DNA of 64,000 bases from Bacillus sp. FSL K6-3431 (GTDB taxonomy: Bacteria > Bacillota > Bacilli > Bacillales > Bacillaceae_C): the NCBI RefSeq assembly GCF_038002605.1, contig NZ_JBBOCT010000001.1, forward strand, positions 992,001-1,056,000, written 5' to 3'. The stretch's first letter is position 1. The number at the start of each line of letters is the position of its first letter. The position numbers were made by a program, and so were the translations under genes. This document shows, piece by piece, positions 9,999 to 18,850 of the stretch. The notes under the pieces were generated by a model. That model worked only from the letters and a program-made list of their open reading frames with translations, was not told the origin of the DNA and ran no database searches.

Positions 9999-10024
9999 TA
10001 TGCGGGCATTTTCCGTGATATAAT
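9996..10024 (+). promoter_or_regulatory. lexA promoter
   Basis: TTGTAT (9996-10001), 17 bases, then a perfect TATAAT (10019-10024). LexA box 3 covers the start of the -35. Confidence 0.75.
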
Positions 10025-10062
10025 ACAGTTAAAATATATATAAAAAATGGAGCGTGAAAATA

Positions 10063-10686
10063 ATGTTGAAAATATCAAAACGACAACAGGATATTTTAGA
10101 CTTCATTAAATTAGAGGTTAAATCAAAAGGATATCCACCATCTGTTCGTGAAATCGGTGAGGCAGTCGGACTTGCTTCAAGCTCTACAGTTCATGGACAT
10201 TTATCCAGGCTTGAAAGCAAAGGCTTCATTAGAAGAGATCCGACTAAGCCCCGTGCAATAGAGATTCTCAAAATAGATGAAGATCATATTCCACGTCAAA
10301 ATACGGTTAATGTCCCTCTTGTAGGTAAAGTTACTGCAGGTTTACCTATTTCTGCAATCGAAAATATTGAAGAATATTTTCCACTTCCAGAACAATTGGT
10401 GCCTACTGATGAACATGTGTTTATGCTAGAAATTGTCGGCGAAAGTATGATCGAAGCTGGGATATTAAATGGCGACTATGTGATTGTTCGACAACAACAA
10501 ACAGCTAATAATGGAGAAATCGTTGTTGCAATGACAGAAGAAAATGAAGCAACAGTAAAAAGATTTTTTAAAGAAAAAGACTATTTCCGACTGCAACCAG
10601 AGAATTCCAATATGGAGCCGATTATTTTACATGAAGTTTCTATTCTTGGAAAAGTAATTGGTTTGTATCGCCAAGTTATTCATTAA
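10063..10686 (+). CDS. lexA: LexA (DinR), SOS repressor
   Basis: 207 residues: N-terminal winged HTH ([21 protein letters not shown]) and C-terminal self-cleavage domain. Cleavage site region near VGKVTAGLP, catalytic serine in [10 protein letters not shown] and catalytic lysine in ATVKRFF are all present. RecA-stimulated autocleavage frees the SOS genes. ATG 10063 ([12 protein letters not shown]) has SD GGAG 10 bases upstream and matches the family N-terminus; the GTG at 10054 directly abuts the SD. Divergent from yneA across three LexA boxes. Confidence 0.97.
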   Translation: MLKISKRQQDILDFIKLEVKSKGYPPSVREIGEAVGLASSSTVHGHLSRLESKGFIRRDPTKPRAIEILKIDEDHIPRQNTVNVPLVGKVTAGLPISAIENIEEYFPLPEQLVPTDEHVFMLEIVGESMIEAGILNGDYVIVRQQQTANNGEIVVAMTEENEATVKRFFKEKDYFRLQPENSNMEPIILHEVSILGKVIGLYRQVIH

Positions 10687-10696
10687 AAAGCTAACG

Positions 10697-10740
10697 GAGC
10701 CTTTGCATCAATTAAGATGTCAAGGCTTTATTTTGTTTTA
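10697..10740. terminator. Terminator between lexA and the spoIIP-type gene
   Basis: AGCCTTTGCATC pairs with GATGTCAAGGCT around AATTAA, followed by TTATTTTG on the plus strand. It lies between two convergent genes and can serve lexA. Confidence 0.7.
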
Positions 10741-11810
10741 CTTGCTTCTACTGAATCCTCCCAGTAATATTCACTTACGATTTCTGCAAGCACATCTACT
10801 GTGCGATTTAATTCTTCAAGATTATTATCAATACCACCGATTTCTATCACCAAAGATTTACCAGCTAAATCTTGATTATAGATTCCATTGTTAAAATTAT
10901 CTCTGGGTTTTTCATACACTCCTCTTGAAAGATTTGGATATTTTGCTTTTATCATGTTGTGAAGCTTACCAGCAAACTTTAGATTTTTTTCATAGTTTGG
11001 ATGCCCTAACCCTACAACAAAAAAGAGTTTTGCAAACTTCTGACCGTTAATTGTGGCAGTTGTAACATCCTTTCTTTGTGAATCCCGATGAATATCGAAA
11101 ATAAGTTCAACTTTTTTATTTTGATTCATCGCTTCTGTAACTAGTTCACGTGATACTGAATATGACTGATAGTACTTCATGTTCCTTTGTTTAAGTATTC
11201 CTTCTACATCCGTTGTGTCTACTAAAGTCTTTATTCCTTTTTCTTCTAATTTTTGACCTAGTCTTTTTCCTAGTAATGTCACATTTTTTTCTTTATCTGA
11301 TGCTTGATCCCCTTGTAACATTGGCAAATATGATTCCCGAGTATGTGAATGATAAATATAAGCTGTAAAGTCCTTTGTTTGATTCTTTGCTTCTTCCTTT
11401 GGCTCCTCCACTTTTGTTTCACTTTTCTCTTCTTTACCAAAATCTGCTGGAGGGGGCGACTCAATCGGCAAATTAGTAAAATCTGTCCCTTCTCCTGCTA
11501 TAAGTATTTTAGGACTAGCTGCATATAAACCTGGGATTTCACTAATCAGAAATGTCTTCATATCATTCAAATTAATATTCGTCAGTAATGCCAATGCATC
11601 CTTACCAAGAGACCGTTTCTGTGAATACGGCAAAACAGATTGGAGTGAATGATTTTCAAGTGACATAATATATAGAAATGACATCGTTCTTGAATCATCG
11701 TTCCCTATGAATGATAAGTAACTTATTTTCAAACTGGAAAAAGCTATGATGGATATTAAACAGAAAATAGCTATGATGGATAGCATAGATCTTGCAGCAA
11801 TTTTTAGCAT
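10728..11810 (-). CDS. SpoIIP-family peptidoglycan hydrolase
   Basis: 360 residues: one N-terminal membrane anchor (MLSIIAIFCLISIIAFSSL), a variable region with a PPPADFGKEEKSETKVEEPK linker, and the SpoIIP amidase/endopeptidase domain. Metal and catalytic residues are visible in IYHSHTRESYLPML, FDIHRDSQRKD and LVIEIGGIDNN. SpoIIP works with SpoIID and SpoIIM in septal peptidoglycan thinning and engulfment. The classical spoIIP lies behind gpr; this locus next to lexA is different, so it may be a second copy and no symbol is given. ATG 11810 is chosen (SD AAGGA, 9 bases); the TTG at 11819 touches the SD. Confidence 0.88.
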   Translation of the reverse strand: MLKIAARSMLSIIAIFCLISIIAFSSLKISYLSFIGNDDSRTMSFLYIMSLENHSLQSVLPYSQKRSLGKDALALLTNINLNDMKTFLISEIPGLYAASPKILIAGEGTDFTNLPIESPPPADFGKEEKSETKVEEPKEEAKNQTKDFTAYIYHSHTRESYLPMLQGDQASDKEKNVTLLGKRLGQKLEEKGIKTLVDTTDVEGILKQRNMKYYQSYSVSRELVTEAMNQNKKVELIFDIHRDSQRKDVTTATINGQKFAKLFFVVGLGHPNYEKNLKFAGKLHNMIKAKYPNLSRGVYEKPRDNFNNGIYNQDLAGKSLVIEIGGIDNNLEELNRTVDVLAEIVSEYYWEDSVEASKTK

Positions 11811-11931
11811 CGGCTTCAATCCTTAGTGTGAATGTAGTTATTATTCATTTATATGAAACAAATAATAGACTATGAGTAATTTTCAATAAAATTTTTGCTA
11901 GAGTTGATGATCTTTTCTTTCATACAAAAAA

Positions 11932-11953
11932 CCTCTATATAAGTTTATAGAGG
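11932..11953 (-). terminator. Hairpin with T-run, minus strand
   Basis: CCTCTATA and TATAGAGG around TAAGTT; on the minus strand GAGG is followed by TTTTTT. No obvious gene feeds into it. Confidence 0.5.
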
Positions 11954-12647
11954 GCATTTATCGCTACAAATCTACTAAGATATGGAATAAAGAATAATAG
12001 ATATTATTATCGAGATTTTTGGAAGGCACTTGATAAGGCACTTCCATTTGTCAAAAACAGTAACCTGAAATTATTACATACCTGCTGCTTTGACGCTCTA
12101 TTGTTCACTACCTCCGTATTTTTGCTACCACAATAGATAGGTCAACCTTTCAGACATATAGTTTCCATATATATTTGTTAAAACCATAAATTCAATTCAA
12201 AAAAGTATTTGATAAAATTCATAATAGACAGTCAGTGCAGTGAAATGGAGAACACAAATAAAGAAATTCTGGAATATTAAAGGAAAAAGAAACTGCGTTT
12301 ATTACCGGGAGGCTAGACTAGCAACACATAATTTAAGCGAAATGTTGGTCATATTTTGCATCAACACAGATGTAGGAGTCTCAGTTACTAACGAAGGAGA
12401 GTTTACTATAATATACATTTGATCGTTATCATAGAAATTACAAAAAAAGATGCCAAAGTAGAATTAATCTTTAACATCTCTAACATTTTCATATTCAAAT
12501 TCATTCATGTGGTGTTATGAGAACACACTCCCTTCCCTCTTCCTTATGAAAAAAATGTTAAGATTCCGCGACCATTGAAATTGGTTTTTGTTCTAGTGTT
12601 AGATTAACCCTTACCTATTTTGTAAAATTTATATGGTACATTTCATT

Positions 12648-12688
12648 GGACTGTAAACGCATCCTAGTAATGTACAGTCCCTCTTTTT
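12648..12688 (+). terminator. Hairpin with T-run, plus strand
   Basis: GGACTGTA pairs with TACAGTCC over a 17-base loop, then CTCTTTTTG. No supported plus-strand gene precedes it. Confidence 0.45.
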
Positions 12689-12728
12689 GTTCTTATATTA
12701 TACTTTTATAACCCATTGGCGGTTTTAC

Positions 12729-13499
12729 TTATTTTTTTATAAAATCATGCATGTATCTATTTACTTCTTCTGGTTGATCAAGATTTGTCGCATGATGTGC
12801 TTGTTTAATAATTTTCAGCTCTGAATTTTTTATTTTGTCATGCATAACTTCTTGCTGTCTGCTTATCATTGTATCGTTTTCACCTTGCATAATCAGGGTA
12901 GGGCATTCAATATTTTGTAATTGTTGCTCACTTTCCATTCGAGAAATTGTATCCCATAAACGAAGCCATACCTCATGGGGCATCCTAGAAACTACCTCTT
13001 CAATATATTGTTTATTGTTAGAATTAAACTTTGATAATGCTCTACCTTGCCATTTGCCCAAGGTCTTCATAGAAATAAAGCGATTCGACAATCTGTTTAT
13101 CGGCATAAAAAACTTTTCAAATCGATTAAACGTATTAGTAAACGGAGTTCCTATTAATATTAAAGAGCTTACCCTTTCTGGATAACGAGCAGCTGTTTGA
13201 AGCGATATATGCCCACCCATAGATAATCCACATAAATGTGCTTTTTCTACATCTAAATGGTCTAATAAAGTGATCAAATCCTTTGAAAAATCATTAGAGT
13301 CCACTTTTCCAGCAGGTAATGTAGACTTCCCATGCCCTCGCACATCCCAAGCAATCGTTTGATAACCTTTTGAAAAATACCTTATTTGGGGCTCCCATTG
13401 TGCATGATCCCAAGAAGCACCGTGGGTAAAAACAATTGTTTCACCTTCTCCTACAACTTCATAGTAAATTTTACTGTTGTTTTGTTTAAGTAAAGGCAT
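12729..13499 (-). CDS. Alpha/beta-fold hydrolase
   Basis: A 256-residue single-domain hydrolase. Oxyanion region FTHGASWDHAQWEPQ, nucleophile elbow GLSMGGH, acid in MQGENDTMIS and catalytic histidine in AHHATNLDQPEEVN. This set is typical of esterase/3-oxoadipate enol-lactonase-like enzymes; the substrate cannot be told. ATG 13499 follows AGGAG at 5-6 bases; the longer frame from GTG 13523 contains this SD and is rejected. Stands between a gene-poor stretch and the symporter pair. Confidence 0.88.
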   Translation of the reverse strand: MPLLKQNNSKIYYEVVGEGETIVFTHGASWDHAQWEPQIRYFSKGYQTIAWDVRGHGKSTLPAGKVDSNDFSKDLITLLDHLDVEKAHLCGLSMGGHISLQTAARYPERVSSLILIGTPFTNTFNRFEKFFMPINRLSNRFISMKTLGKWQGRALSKFNSNNKQYIEEVVSRMPHEVWLRLWDTISRMESEQQLQNIECPTLIMQGENDTMISRQQEVMHDKIKNSELKIIKQAHHATNLDQPEEVNRYMHDFIKK

Positions 13500-13553
13500 C
13501 GGATCTCCTTTCGTTATCACCACTTTACTGTGTAATTTATTTTGAATCCGGAT

Positions 13554-15083
13554 TTAGTCCCTATAACCTGTATTCGCTCTCACCGTTACTTCTGAATATC
13601 GTTTTTCGTCCACTTCTTTTGAGAGAAGCGTTCCGACATATCCACCAATAAATCCTAATGGAACGGATACGAGTGCTGGGTTTGTTAAAGGGAAAAGTGG
13701 TTCGCCGACAAATATTGCTGCACCAGCTACTGGTGAAAATACGTTAGGACTCAACGCAACAAGGACGAGGGCTGAAATCAACCCGGCTGCCATTGCTGTT
13801 AGTGCTCCTGTCGTGTTGAATTTCTTCCAGTAGATTGTGTATAAAATGACAGGTAAGTTAGCACTAGCGGCAACGCAAAAGGCAAGTGATACAAGGAATG
13901 CCACATTCATAGTCTGAGCAAATAGCGCCAATAATATTGAAAAGATGGATACACTCAAAGAGGCATAACGCGCTGCAAGCATCTGCTCTTTGTCATTCAC
14001 TTTTCCTTTTTTAATGATCTGCCCGTAAACATCATGTGCAAAAGCAGATGCTCCCGTCAAGACAAGTCCTGCAACGACTGCCAAAATCGTAGCGAATGCC
14101 ACTGCGGAAACGAATGACATGAGAAAATCTCCACCAAGCGCCTGTGCAAGCAATGGAGCCGCCATATTCCCTGCAGGATTCGCTGCTTTGATGGCATCAA
14201 AACCAACGAATGCTGCTGCTCCGAAACCAAGAAAAACGGTCAAAACGTAAAAGATACCAACAATCCATGTCGCTATGACAACTGAACTTCTTGCGGTTTT
14301 AGCGTCTTTGACAGTAAAAAAACGCATAAGAATATGCGGTAATCCCGCCGTTCCCAAAACAAGTGCTAACATGAGTGACAAGGTATCGACCGGAACAGTA
14401 TACTGCAATCCTGGTTTCAAGTAATCAGATCCGTGAACAGTAACAGTCTTCACTTCTTCAAACATATGTAAAATGCTGAAGTTAAACTTCGCAAAAACAA
14501 GAAATGCAATAATGATTGTGCCGAGCATAAGAAGAACTGCTTTAATGATCTGCACCCAACTTGTAGCAGTCATTCCACCGAATAACACGTAAACAGTCAT
14601 CATAACACCAACAATAAGAACAGCAATCCAATAGTCGATTCCAAATAATAATTGAATTAATGCACCTGCCCCAACAAGCTGAGCAATCATATAAAAAATG
14701 ACAATTGTAATTGTGCTTAACGCCGCCATTCCACGCACTTTCTTTGCATCGAATCTGGAATGAATCATATCTGCAAGCGTATATTTCCCTAGGTTTCTTA
14801 ACGGTTCAGCAACGAGGAATAATACGACCAGATAAGCAATCAGGAAACCAATACTGTAAAAGAAACCATCAAACCCATAAAGAGCGATAGCCCCCGCAAT
14901 ACCAAGAAATGAGGCAGCCGATAAATAGTCTCCAGCAATAGCTAGACCGTTCTGCCAGCCAGTCAGCCCTCCCCCAGCTGTATAAAAATCACCTGTTGTC
15001 TGTGTACGCTTTGCGGCGAAATAAGTAATGAACAAGGTTGCTATTACGATGATAAGGAATAAAGTGATCACTGTACCACTCAA
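13554..15083 (-). CDS. Sodium:solute symporter, acetate/monocarboxylate type (ActP/YwcA-like)
   Basis: 509 residues with about 13 membrane segments. The SSS-family signature region is clear: DFYTAGGGLTGWQNGLAIAGDYLSAASFLG near the N-terminus (about 32-62), and GTAGLPHILMRFFTVKDAK at about 244-262, both typical of cation/acetate symporters. It should bring acetate or pyruvate into the cell with sodium. Its start overlaps the stop of the upstream DUF485 gene by 4 bases (ATGA), so the two are translationally coupled, as for ywcB-ywcA in Bacillus and yjcH-actP in E. coli. Confidence 0.92.
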   Translation of the reverse strand: MSGTVITLFLIIVIATLFITYFAAKRTQTTGDFYTAGGGLTGWQNGLAIAGDYLSAASFLGIAGAIALYGFDGFFYSIGFLIAYLVVLFLVAEPLRNLGKYTLADMIHSRFDAKKVRGMAALSTITIVIFYMIAQLVGAGALIQLLFGIDYWIAVLIVGVMMTVYVLFGGMTATSWVQIIKAVLLMLGTIIIAFLVFAKFNFSILHMFEEVKTVTVHGSDYLKPGLQYTVPVDTLSLMLALVLGTAGLPHILMRFFTVKDAKTARSSVVIATWIVGIFYVLTVFLGFGAAAFVGFDAIKAANPAGNMAAPLLAQALGGDFLMSFVSAVAFATILAVVAGLVLTGASAFAHDVYGQIIKKGKVNDKEQMLAARYASLSVSIFSILLALFAQTMNVAFLVSLAFCVAASANLPVILYTIYWKKFNTTGALTAMAAGLISALVLVALSPNVFSPVAGAAIFVGEPLFPLTNPALVSVPLGFIGGYVGTLLSKEVDEKRYSEVTVRANTGYRD

Positions 15084-15466
15084 ATGGAATCACCTCTTCT
15101 TCCCATATGAACTTCAATTATTTCTTCAGCGTCTTTATCAAAAGAATAAAACTTCCTCACATAAATGGTACAAAGAATCCATGTCATAACAAATTGTGCC
15201 ATCGCATAAATCCAAACCCATGATATATCACCGATTGCGGGAGTGTTCAAAACGTTTGTATAAGAAGTCAAAATAGGTAAGGTAAAATAAAAGACAAGAA
15301 AAAACAACGTCCAAGGTATAAGGAACTTTTTCTTTTTTTTCATTAACGTTTTGAATTGTGTACTCTCACTCACTTGTTCAAAATTAACACCTGAGGTTTT
15401 GATCTGTTCATTGTATCCCGCGCTTTGATAGTTTAGCTCATCTTTGACAACGCTCTCAATTTTCAC
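15080..15466 (-). CDS. DUF485 membrane protein, symporter partner (YwcB/YjcH-like)
   Basis: 128 residues: a 40-residue cytoplasmic N-terminus, then the DUF485 core (FKTLMKKKKKFLIPWTLFFL) with two membrane segments around 52-70 and 83-107. DUF485 proteins nearly always precede ActP-type symporters and are thought to assist them. GTG start with SD GGGAGG. First gene of the operon; promoter expected in the 15467-16029 gap. Confidence 0.9.
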   Translation of the reverse strand: MKIESVVKDELNYQSAGYNEQIKTSGVNFEQVSESTQFKTLMKKKKKFLIPWTLFFLVFYFTLPILTSYTNVLNTPAIGDISWVWIYAMAQFVMTWILCTIYVRKFYSFDKDAEEIIEVHMGRRGDSI

Positions 15467-16029
15467 AAATATTTCCTCCCTTGCAGTTTTATTAAAATAT
15501 GACTAGAACTGAATCTCATGTTACATTAATTAAAATGAGGATTCAAATAGTTTTTGGAATTTTTAATCAAATGGTATTTTCATCATGGGTCCATCGGTCA
15601 AATGAATGAAATTTCAAAAACATTCATCGGAATTTTTGGCAAAACACCGAACTTGAAGTCTGATTTATCATATAGATAGGTGAGTTTGAGGATTAATAAG
15701 GGCGGATTAATTATCGAATTAGTTAGAGAATATTTAATTTTCACAGTCACTTTCCGTGCATTTACTTCTTGATTTTTTCATGCACAAATTTACGGGCGCG
15801 TCATTAATTGCAGCCGTCAAAAGTAGAAACGATGGGCAAATCCGTATATTATTTAACTTTATTAGAGGTATTTCCGCTAGACGTTAATTTCTAGCGGCTT
15901 TTTGAGTCTCTTAGTCTATTTTCTCTTCTTATAGAGTGAACCACTTTTTCATTCAGCTTCTAATTCTATACATTTAAATAGATCCTACATATAGATTAGA
16001 AATAACAAACGCTTATCCTCCATGTAGAT
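15467..16029. other. Intergenic region with orphan plus-strand terminator
   Basis: No established gene. A plus-strand frame at about 15680-15775 (GTG start, 31 codons, SLRINKGGLIIELVREYL) is followed by a strong terminator at 15874, so a small RNA or peptide is possible. The left part should carry the promoter of the symporter operon. Confidence 0.35.
15874..15903 (+). terminator. Strong intrinsic terminator without a known gene
   Basis: CCGCTAGA pairs perfectly with TCTAGCGG across CGTTAATT, then CTTTTT. It reads rightward while both flanking genes run left. Confidence 0.75.
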
Positions 16030-16479
16030 TTATTCATTATACAAACCTCTTAAAATTAGATTTGCTGAAACTGGTTCAATACCTAATTCTCTCGCCCAGA
16101 TAGAAAGCTGCCCTATATGATGAATTTCATGAGCAATTATATGGCGAATGACCTCCCCATAGGTAAAACCAAAAATTAATTGAGTGTCCTTTTCAGGATT
16201 CCATCCCAGAATGACTTTTTCAATGCTTGGCCGACATTGTGCGGACAATTTTTTTATTTCATTTAAGGAGGAATAATCACTATATTCATGGTGATATTCT
16301 GGTTTTCCACACAATCCGTTAATCCAGCTCTGTTCTATATCTACAACGTGGAATAAAGTCTTTGAAATACTTCCCAAACCACCCGTTCTTGAAGCCATAA
16401 GTTCCTCATGTGAGATCTGTTCACATAAATGGAACCACTCCTCACGTACTTGCCAATTATAACGAAATAAATAAATCAT
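16030..16479 (-). CDS. DinB-family protein (four-helix putative metalloenzyme)
   Basis: 149 residues with the DinB/YfiT fold signature: HVVDIEQSWINGLCG in the second helix and HIIAHEIHHIGQLSIWARELG in the third; the histidines form the usual metal triad (about H45, H114, H118). The family includes bacillithiol transferases and detoxifying enzymes, so a thiol-dependent role is possible but not shown. ATG 16479 has SD GGAGGAG. A single-gene unit. Confidence 0.88.
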   Translation of the reverse strand: MIYLFRYNWQVREEWFHLCEQISHEELMASRTGGLGSISKTLFHVVDIEQSWINGLCGKPEYHHEYSDYSSLNEIKKLSAQCRPSIEKVILGWNPEKDTQLIFGFTYGEVIRHIIAHEIHHIGQLSIWARELGIEPVSANLILRGLYNE

Positions 16480-16850
16480 ATAACAACTCCTCCTCCCTAG
16501 TCATGGAACTATTACACATACTTAATAAACGTGTATTAAGTATTTCAATTAAAGTGTTCTTTAACCCTTTAATTGTGGCATAAAAATATTAGTTATTTGA
16601 TACATTTCTGTAAACTTTTCCCGACCAATGCAGAATCAAGCCGACGATGAGGGCTAGTTGTTCCTATGGTACCTCAATTACTAATTGCCATTTATTCTAT
16701 TTTTTTAGGTGGATACAAGCAATTTACCAACTACTTAGAAAAAATAATATACTTCTTACTTTCTAACCTTGCGAATGAAGAAAATTGATATGTTATCGTA
16801 CCTAGAAATTCAAACTATATTTCAGTAATTCATAGTTAAATAAATGCTTA
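16480..16850. other. Gene-free region upstream of the folD promoter
   Basis: AT-rich; holds the promoter of the leftward DinB gene. No gene seen. Confidence 0.35.
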
Positions 16851-16878
16851 TTGACAATTATTTCTCTCATGTTATGCT
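16851..16878 (+). promoter_or_regulatory. Sigma-A promoter of folD
   Basis: Perfect TTGACA (16851-16856), 16-base spacer, TATGCT (16873-16878). Transcription should begin near 16885, at the start of the riboswitch. Confidence 0.8.
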
Positions 16879-16887
16879 TCTCATTAA

Positions 16888-17006
16888 GTATTAAAACGGC
16901 GCAGTAACTGACGACATTTGTGGAAATAACCACAAGGGAGCTGTGTGTAATATTGTCGAGTCGTCTGGGCAGAGATAAGGATATTTTTCCTTGTCTCTTT
17001 TTTATT
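16888..17006 (+). promoter_or_regulatory. ZTP (pfl) riboswitch with terminator
   Basis: Conserved pfl elements appear in order: GCGCAGTAACTGACG, a stem TTGTGG/CCACAA, AAGGGAGCTGTG and the pseudoknot strand CGTCTGGGCA. They are followed by a terminator, AGAGATAAGG/CCTTGTCTCT plus a T-run (16971-17003). ZTP/ZMP binding signals low 10-formyl-THF and should let transcription proceed into folD, a known target class. Well matched by eye; a covariance-model search would settle it. Confidence 0.85.
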
Positions 17007-17028
17007 ACACTTTTAGGAGGAGTTTGTG

Positions 17029-17862
17029 ATGAGCAAAATTATTTTGGATGGAAATCTTGTAGCGCAAGAAATAAAGGATAACTTAGAGCTACGAATTGGA
17101 TCATTAAAAGATAATGGTATCATTCCATGTCTCGCAACGATTCTTGTCGGTAATAATCCTTCTTCAGAAATATATGTAAAAATGAAAGGAAATGCTTGTG
17201 AAAGATTAGGTATGAAATCTATCCGTATCCATTTGCCTGAATCGATTGAGACAAATGAATTATTAGAAGCTATCGCTAAACTAAATCAAGATGAAACAGT
17301 TCATGGTATCCTTTTGCAACATCCTGTACCATCACATATTGACGAACGTTTAGCTTTTGAATCAATTGGCATTAGAAAAGATGTGGATGGCGTGACAAGC
17401 ACAGGATACGGACAGACAGCATTAGGTTTTGGTATGTATCCTTCCTGCACACCAGCAGCAATTATGAAACTTTTAAAATATTACCAAATACCAATTGAGG
17501 GTAAACATGCTGTTGTAGTTGGAAGAAGTCCAATCTTAGGTAAACCCGTATCTGCATTACTTCTAAATGAAAATGCGACTGTTACCACATGTCATTCAAA
17601 AACAACCAATTTACCACAACTGTTAAAACAAGCTGATATAGTCGTAGCAGCGGTTGGAAAACCTACATACATACACGGTAAATGGTTGAAAAAGGATTCC
17701 ATTATATTAGACGCTGGTTATAATAAAGGGAATATAGGAGATATAGATTACGAATCCTGTTATGAAGTAGCAAGTGCAATAACTCCTGTACCTGGTGGTG
17801 TAGGTCCTGTTACTATTGCAATGTTGATGAAGCATACAGTAGAATCTGCAGAAAATATGTAG
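17029..17862 (+). CDS. folD: FolD, methylene-THF dehydrogenase / methenyl-THF cyclohydrolase
   Basis: 277 residues, full length. Interconverts 5,10-methylene-THF and 10-formyl-THF (NADP). Signatures: the catalytic Tyr/Lys region in SSEIYVKMKGNACERLG (YVxxK), HGILLQHPVP, the Rossmann block VVGRSPILGKPVSALLL and the C-terminal TPVPGGVGPVTIAMLM. ATG 17029 lies 8 bases after GGAGGAG; GTG 17026 is closer. Bacilli usually keep folD in the nusB-folD-xseA operon; this free-standing riboswitch-controlled copy may be a second one. A hairpin follows at 17955. Confidence 0.95.
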   Translation: MSKIILDGNLVAQEIKDNLELRIGSLKDNGIIPCLATILVGNNPSSEIYVKMKGNACERLGMKSIRIHLPESIETNELLEAIAKLNQDETVHGILLQHPVPSHIDERLAFESIGIRKDVDGVTSTGYGQTALGFGMYPSCTPAAIMKLLKYYQIPIEGKHAVVVGRSPILGKPVSALLLNENATVTTCHSKTTNLPQLLKQADIVVAAVGKPTYIHGKWLKKDSIILDAGYNKGNIGDIDYESCYEVASAITPVPGGVGPVTIAMLMKHTVESAENM

Positions 17863-17954
17863 CTATCTATTAGTGATTTGATTTGGACCATGAGGATTTT
17901 TAAAAAGACTTTTTCTTCCGAAAACTTTAGAATTATTCTTTTTTTAGTTAACGA

Positions 17955-17990
17955 TATAAGGCCGCCAATGAATTTTGGCAGCCTTATACA
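17955..17990. repeat. Inverted repeat downstream of folD
   Basis: ATAAGGCCGCCAA and TTGGCAGCCTTAT flank TGAATT. A near-perfect hairpin but without a clear T-run, so it may protect the 3' end or stop transcripts in both directions. Confidence 0.55.
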
Positions 17991-18030
17991 CCCTATATAC
18001 AGTTAGGTATTTGTCTTTATCGGTATTATT

Positions 18031-18729
18031 TTAAACTTGTGTAAGTATATAAACAAGTGGTTCCGGTCGTGCTTCCGTACCAAAAAAATATAAGTTATTT
18101 GCGAGAAAAAGTTCATAATATCGGTGTTTCGATGGCTCTTGATTGCCTCTTAGACCAATTATTATTTGTGGTGGGGCATCCTGTACAATATCGAATGTAA
18201 AATCCTCCATTAATTGCATTAAAAAAAACATTGGAACAGTCTCTTTATATGTACCTGGTGTTTCATTATCCAGTAGCCAGTTCGGTTGGCCACCTATTTT
18301 ATTTTCACCTTTACTCGTACCATTAGTAGATATTAGATCCCAGCATTTAAATTGAACTTTCTCCTTGTAATCGTTTCTATTTATCCCTTTATTTGTATCA
18401 AAAAAAATAATTTTAAAATTTCGTTGATATGAGTCTAGAAAGCCTTCCGGAATGTCCGCGTTGGGTAGTGCACCTTGAAGCATTTCAGGAATAAGATACT
18501 CTTCATGAGCACAAGAAGTACATGCAAACACTGCCATCGAGAGACCTTGCCAAACATGGCCCTCTGGGAATGCTACCTGGAAAAAGAAGGTTTGTTCTGC
18601 GCCGCATAATTCACAGACTGGCATTTCTATTGAAGGTGGTATGCATGGTTGACCACCAATAAAAGATAAATCACTTTCATTTTGTTTTTGATTAGACTGG
18701 TCTAACTTTAATAAATAACTAGATTCCAT
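18031..18729 (-). CDS. DUF1963-like zinc-ribbon protein, possible immunity protein
   Basis: 232 residues. It has two CxxC pairs (PVCELCGAEQTFFFQ and FACTSCAHEEYL), two GGQP motifs (SFIGGQPCIPP and KIGGQPNWLLDNETPGTY) and the end EPLVYILTQV; this pattern resembles DUF1963/YwqG-type proteins. No signal peptide, so cytosolic. It lies 121 bases downstream of, and on the same strand as, the protease-nuclease fusion; a cytosolic protein in that position could neutralise the nuclease (inference). ATG 18729 is used because the SD GGAG abuts the ATG at 18738. Confidence 0.6.
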   Translation of the reverse strand: MESSYLLKLDQSNQKQNESDLSFIGGQPCIPPSIEMPVCELCGAEQTFFFQVAFPEGHVWQGLSMAVFACTSCAHEEYLIPEMLQGALPNADIPEGFLDSYQRNFKIIFFDTNKGINRNDYKEKVQFKCWDLISTNGTSKGENKIGGQPNWLLDNETPGTYKETVPMFFLMQLMEDFTFDIVQDAPPQIIIGLRGNQEPSKHRYYELFLANNLYFFGTEARPEPLVYILTQV

Positions 18730-18850
18730 TATATTCATCTCCAGTACAGCATTTTAGTCTAGTTTACCTGTTCTTAATATCTACTGAAAATAATAAATAC
18801 TAATATCATTAAACTCTGGCAAAATAATCTTCCAATTTGTTCAATGTAAT

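Larger units (their letters stand above)
11811..12728. other. Gene-poor stretch
   Basis: No gene I can support. Two hairpins are seen: 11932-11953 (CCTCTATA/TATAGAGG with a T-run on the minus strand) and 12648-12687 (GGACTGTA/TACAGTCC followed by CTCTTTTT on the plus strand). A 60-codon plus-strand frame at 12240-12422 has no good SD and no recognisable content. The region may be the eroded remains of genes. Confidence 0.4.

Noticed and set aside
12240..12422. 60-codon plus-strand frame
   Set aside because: No SD, no family features, in an eroded region.
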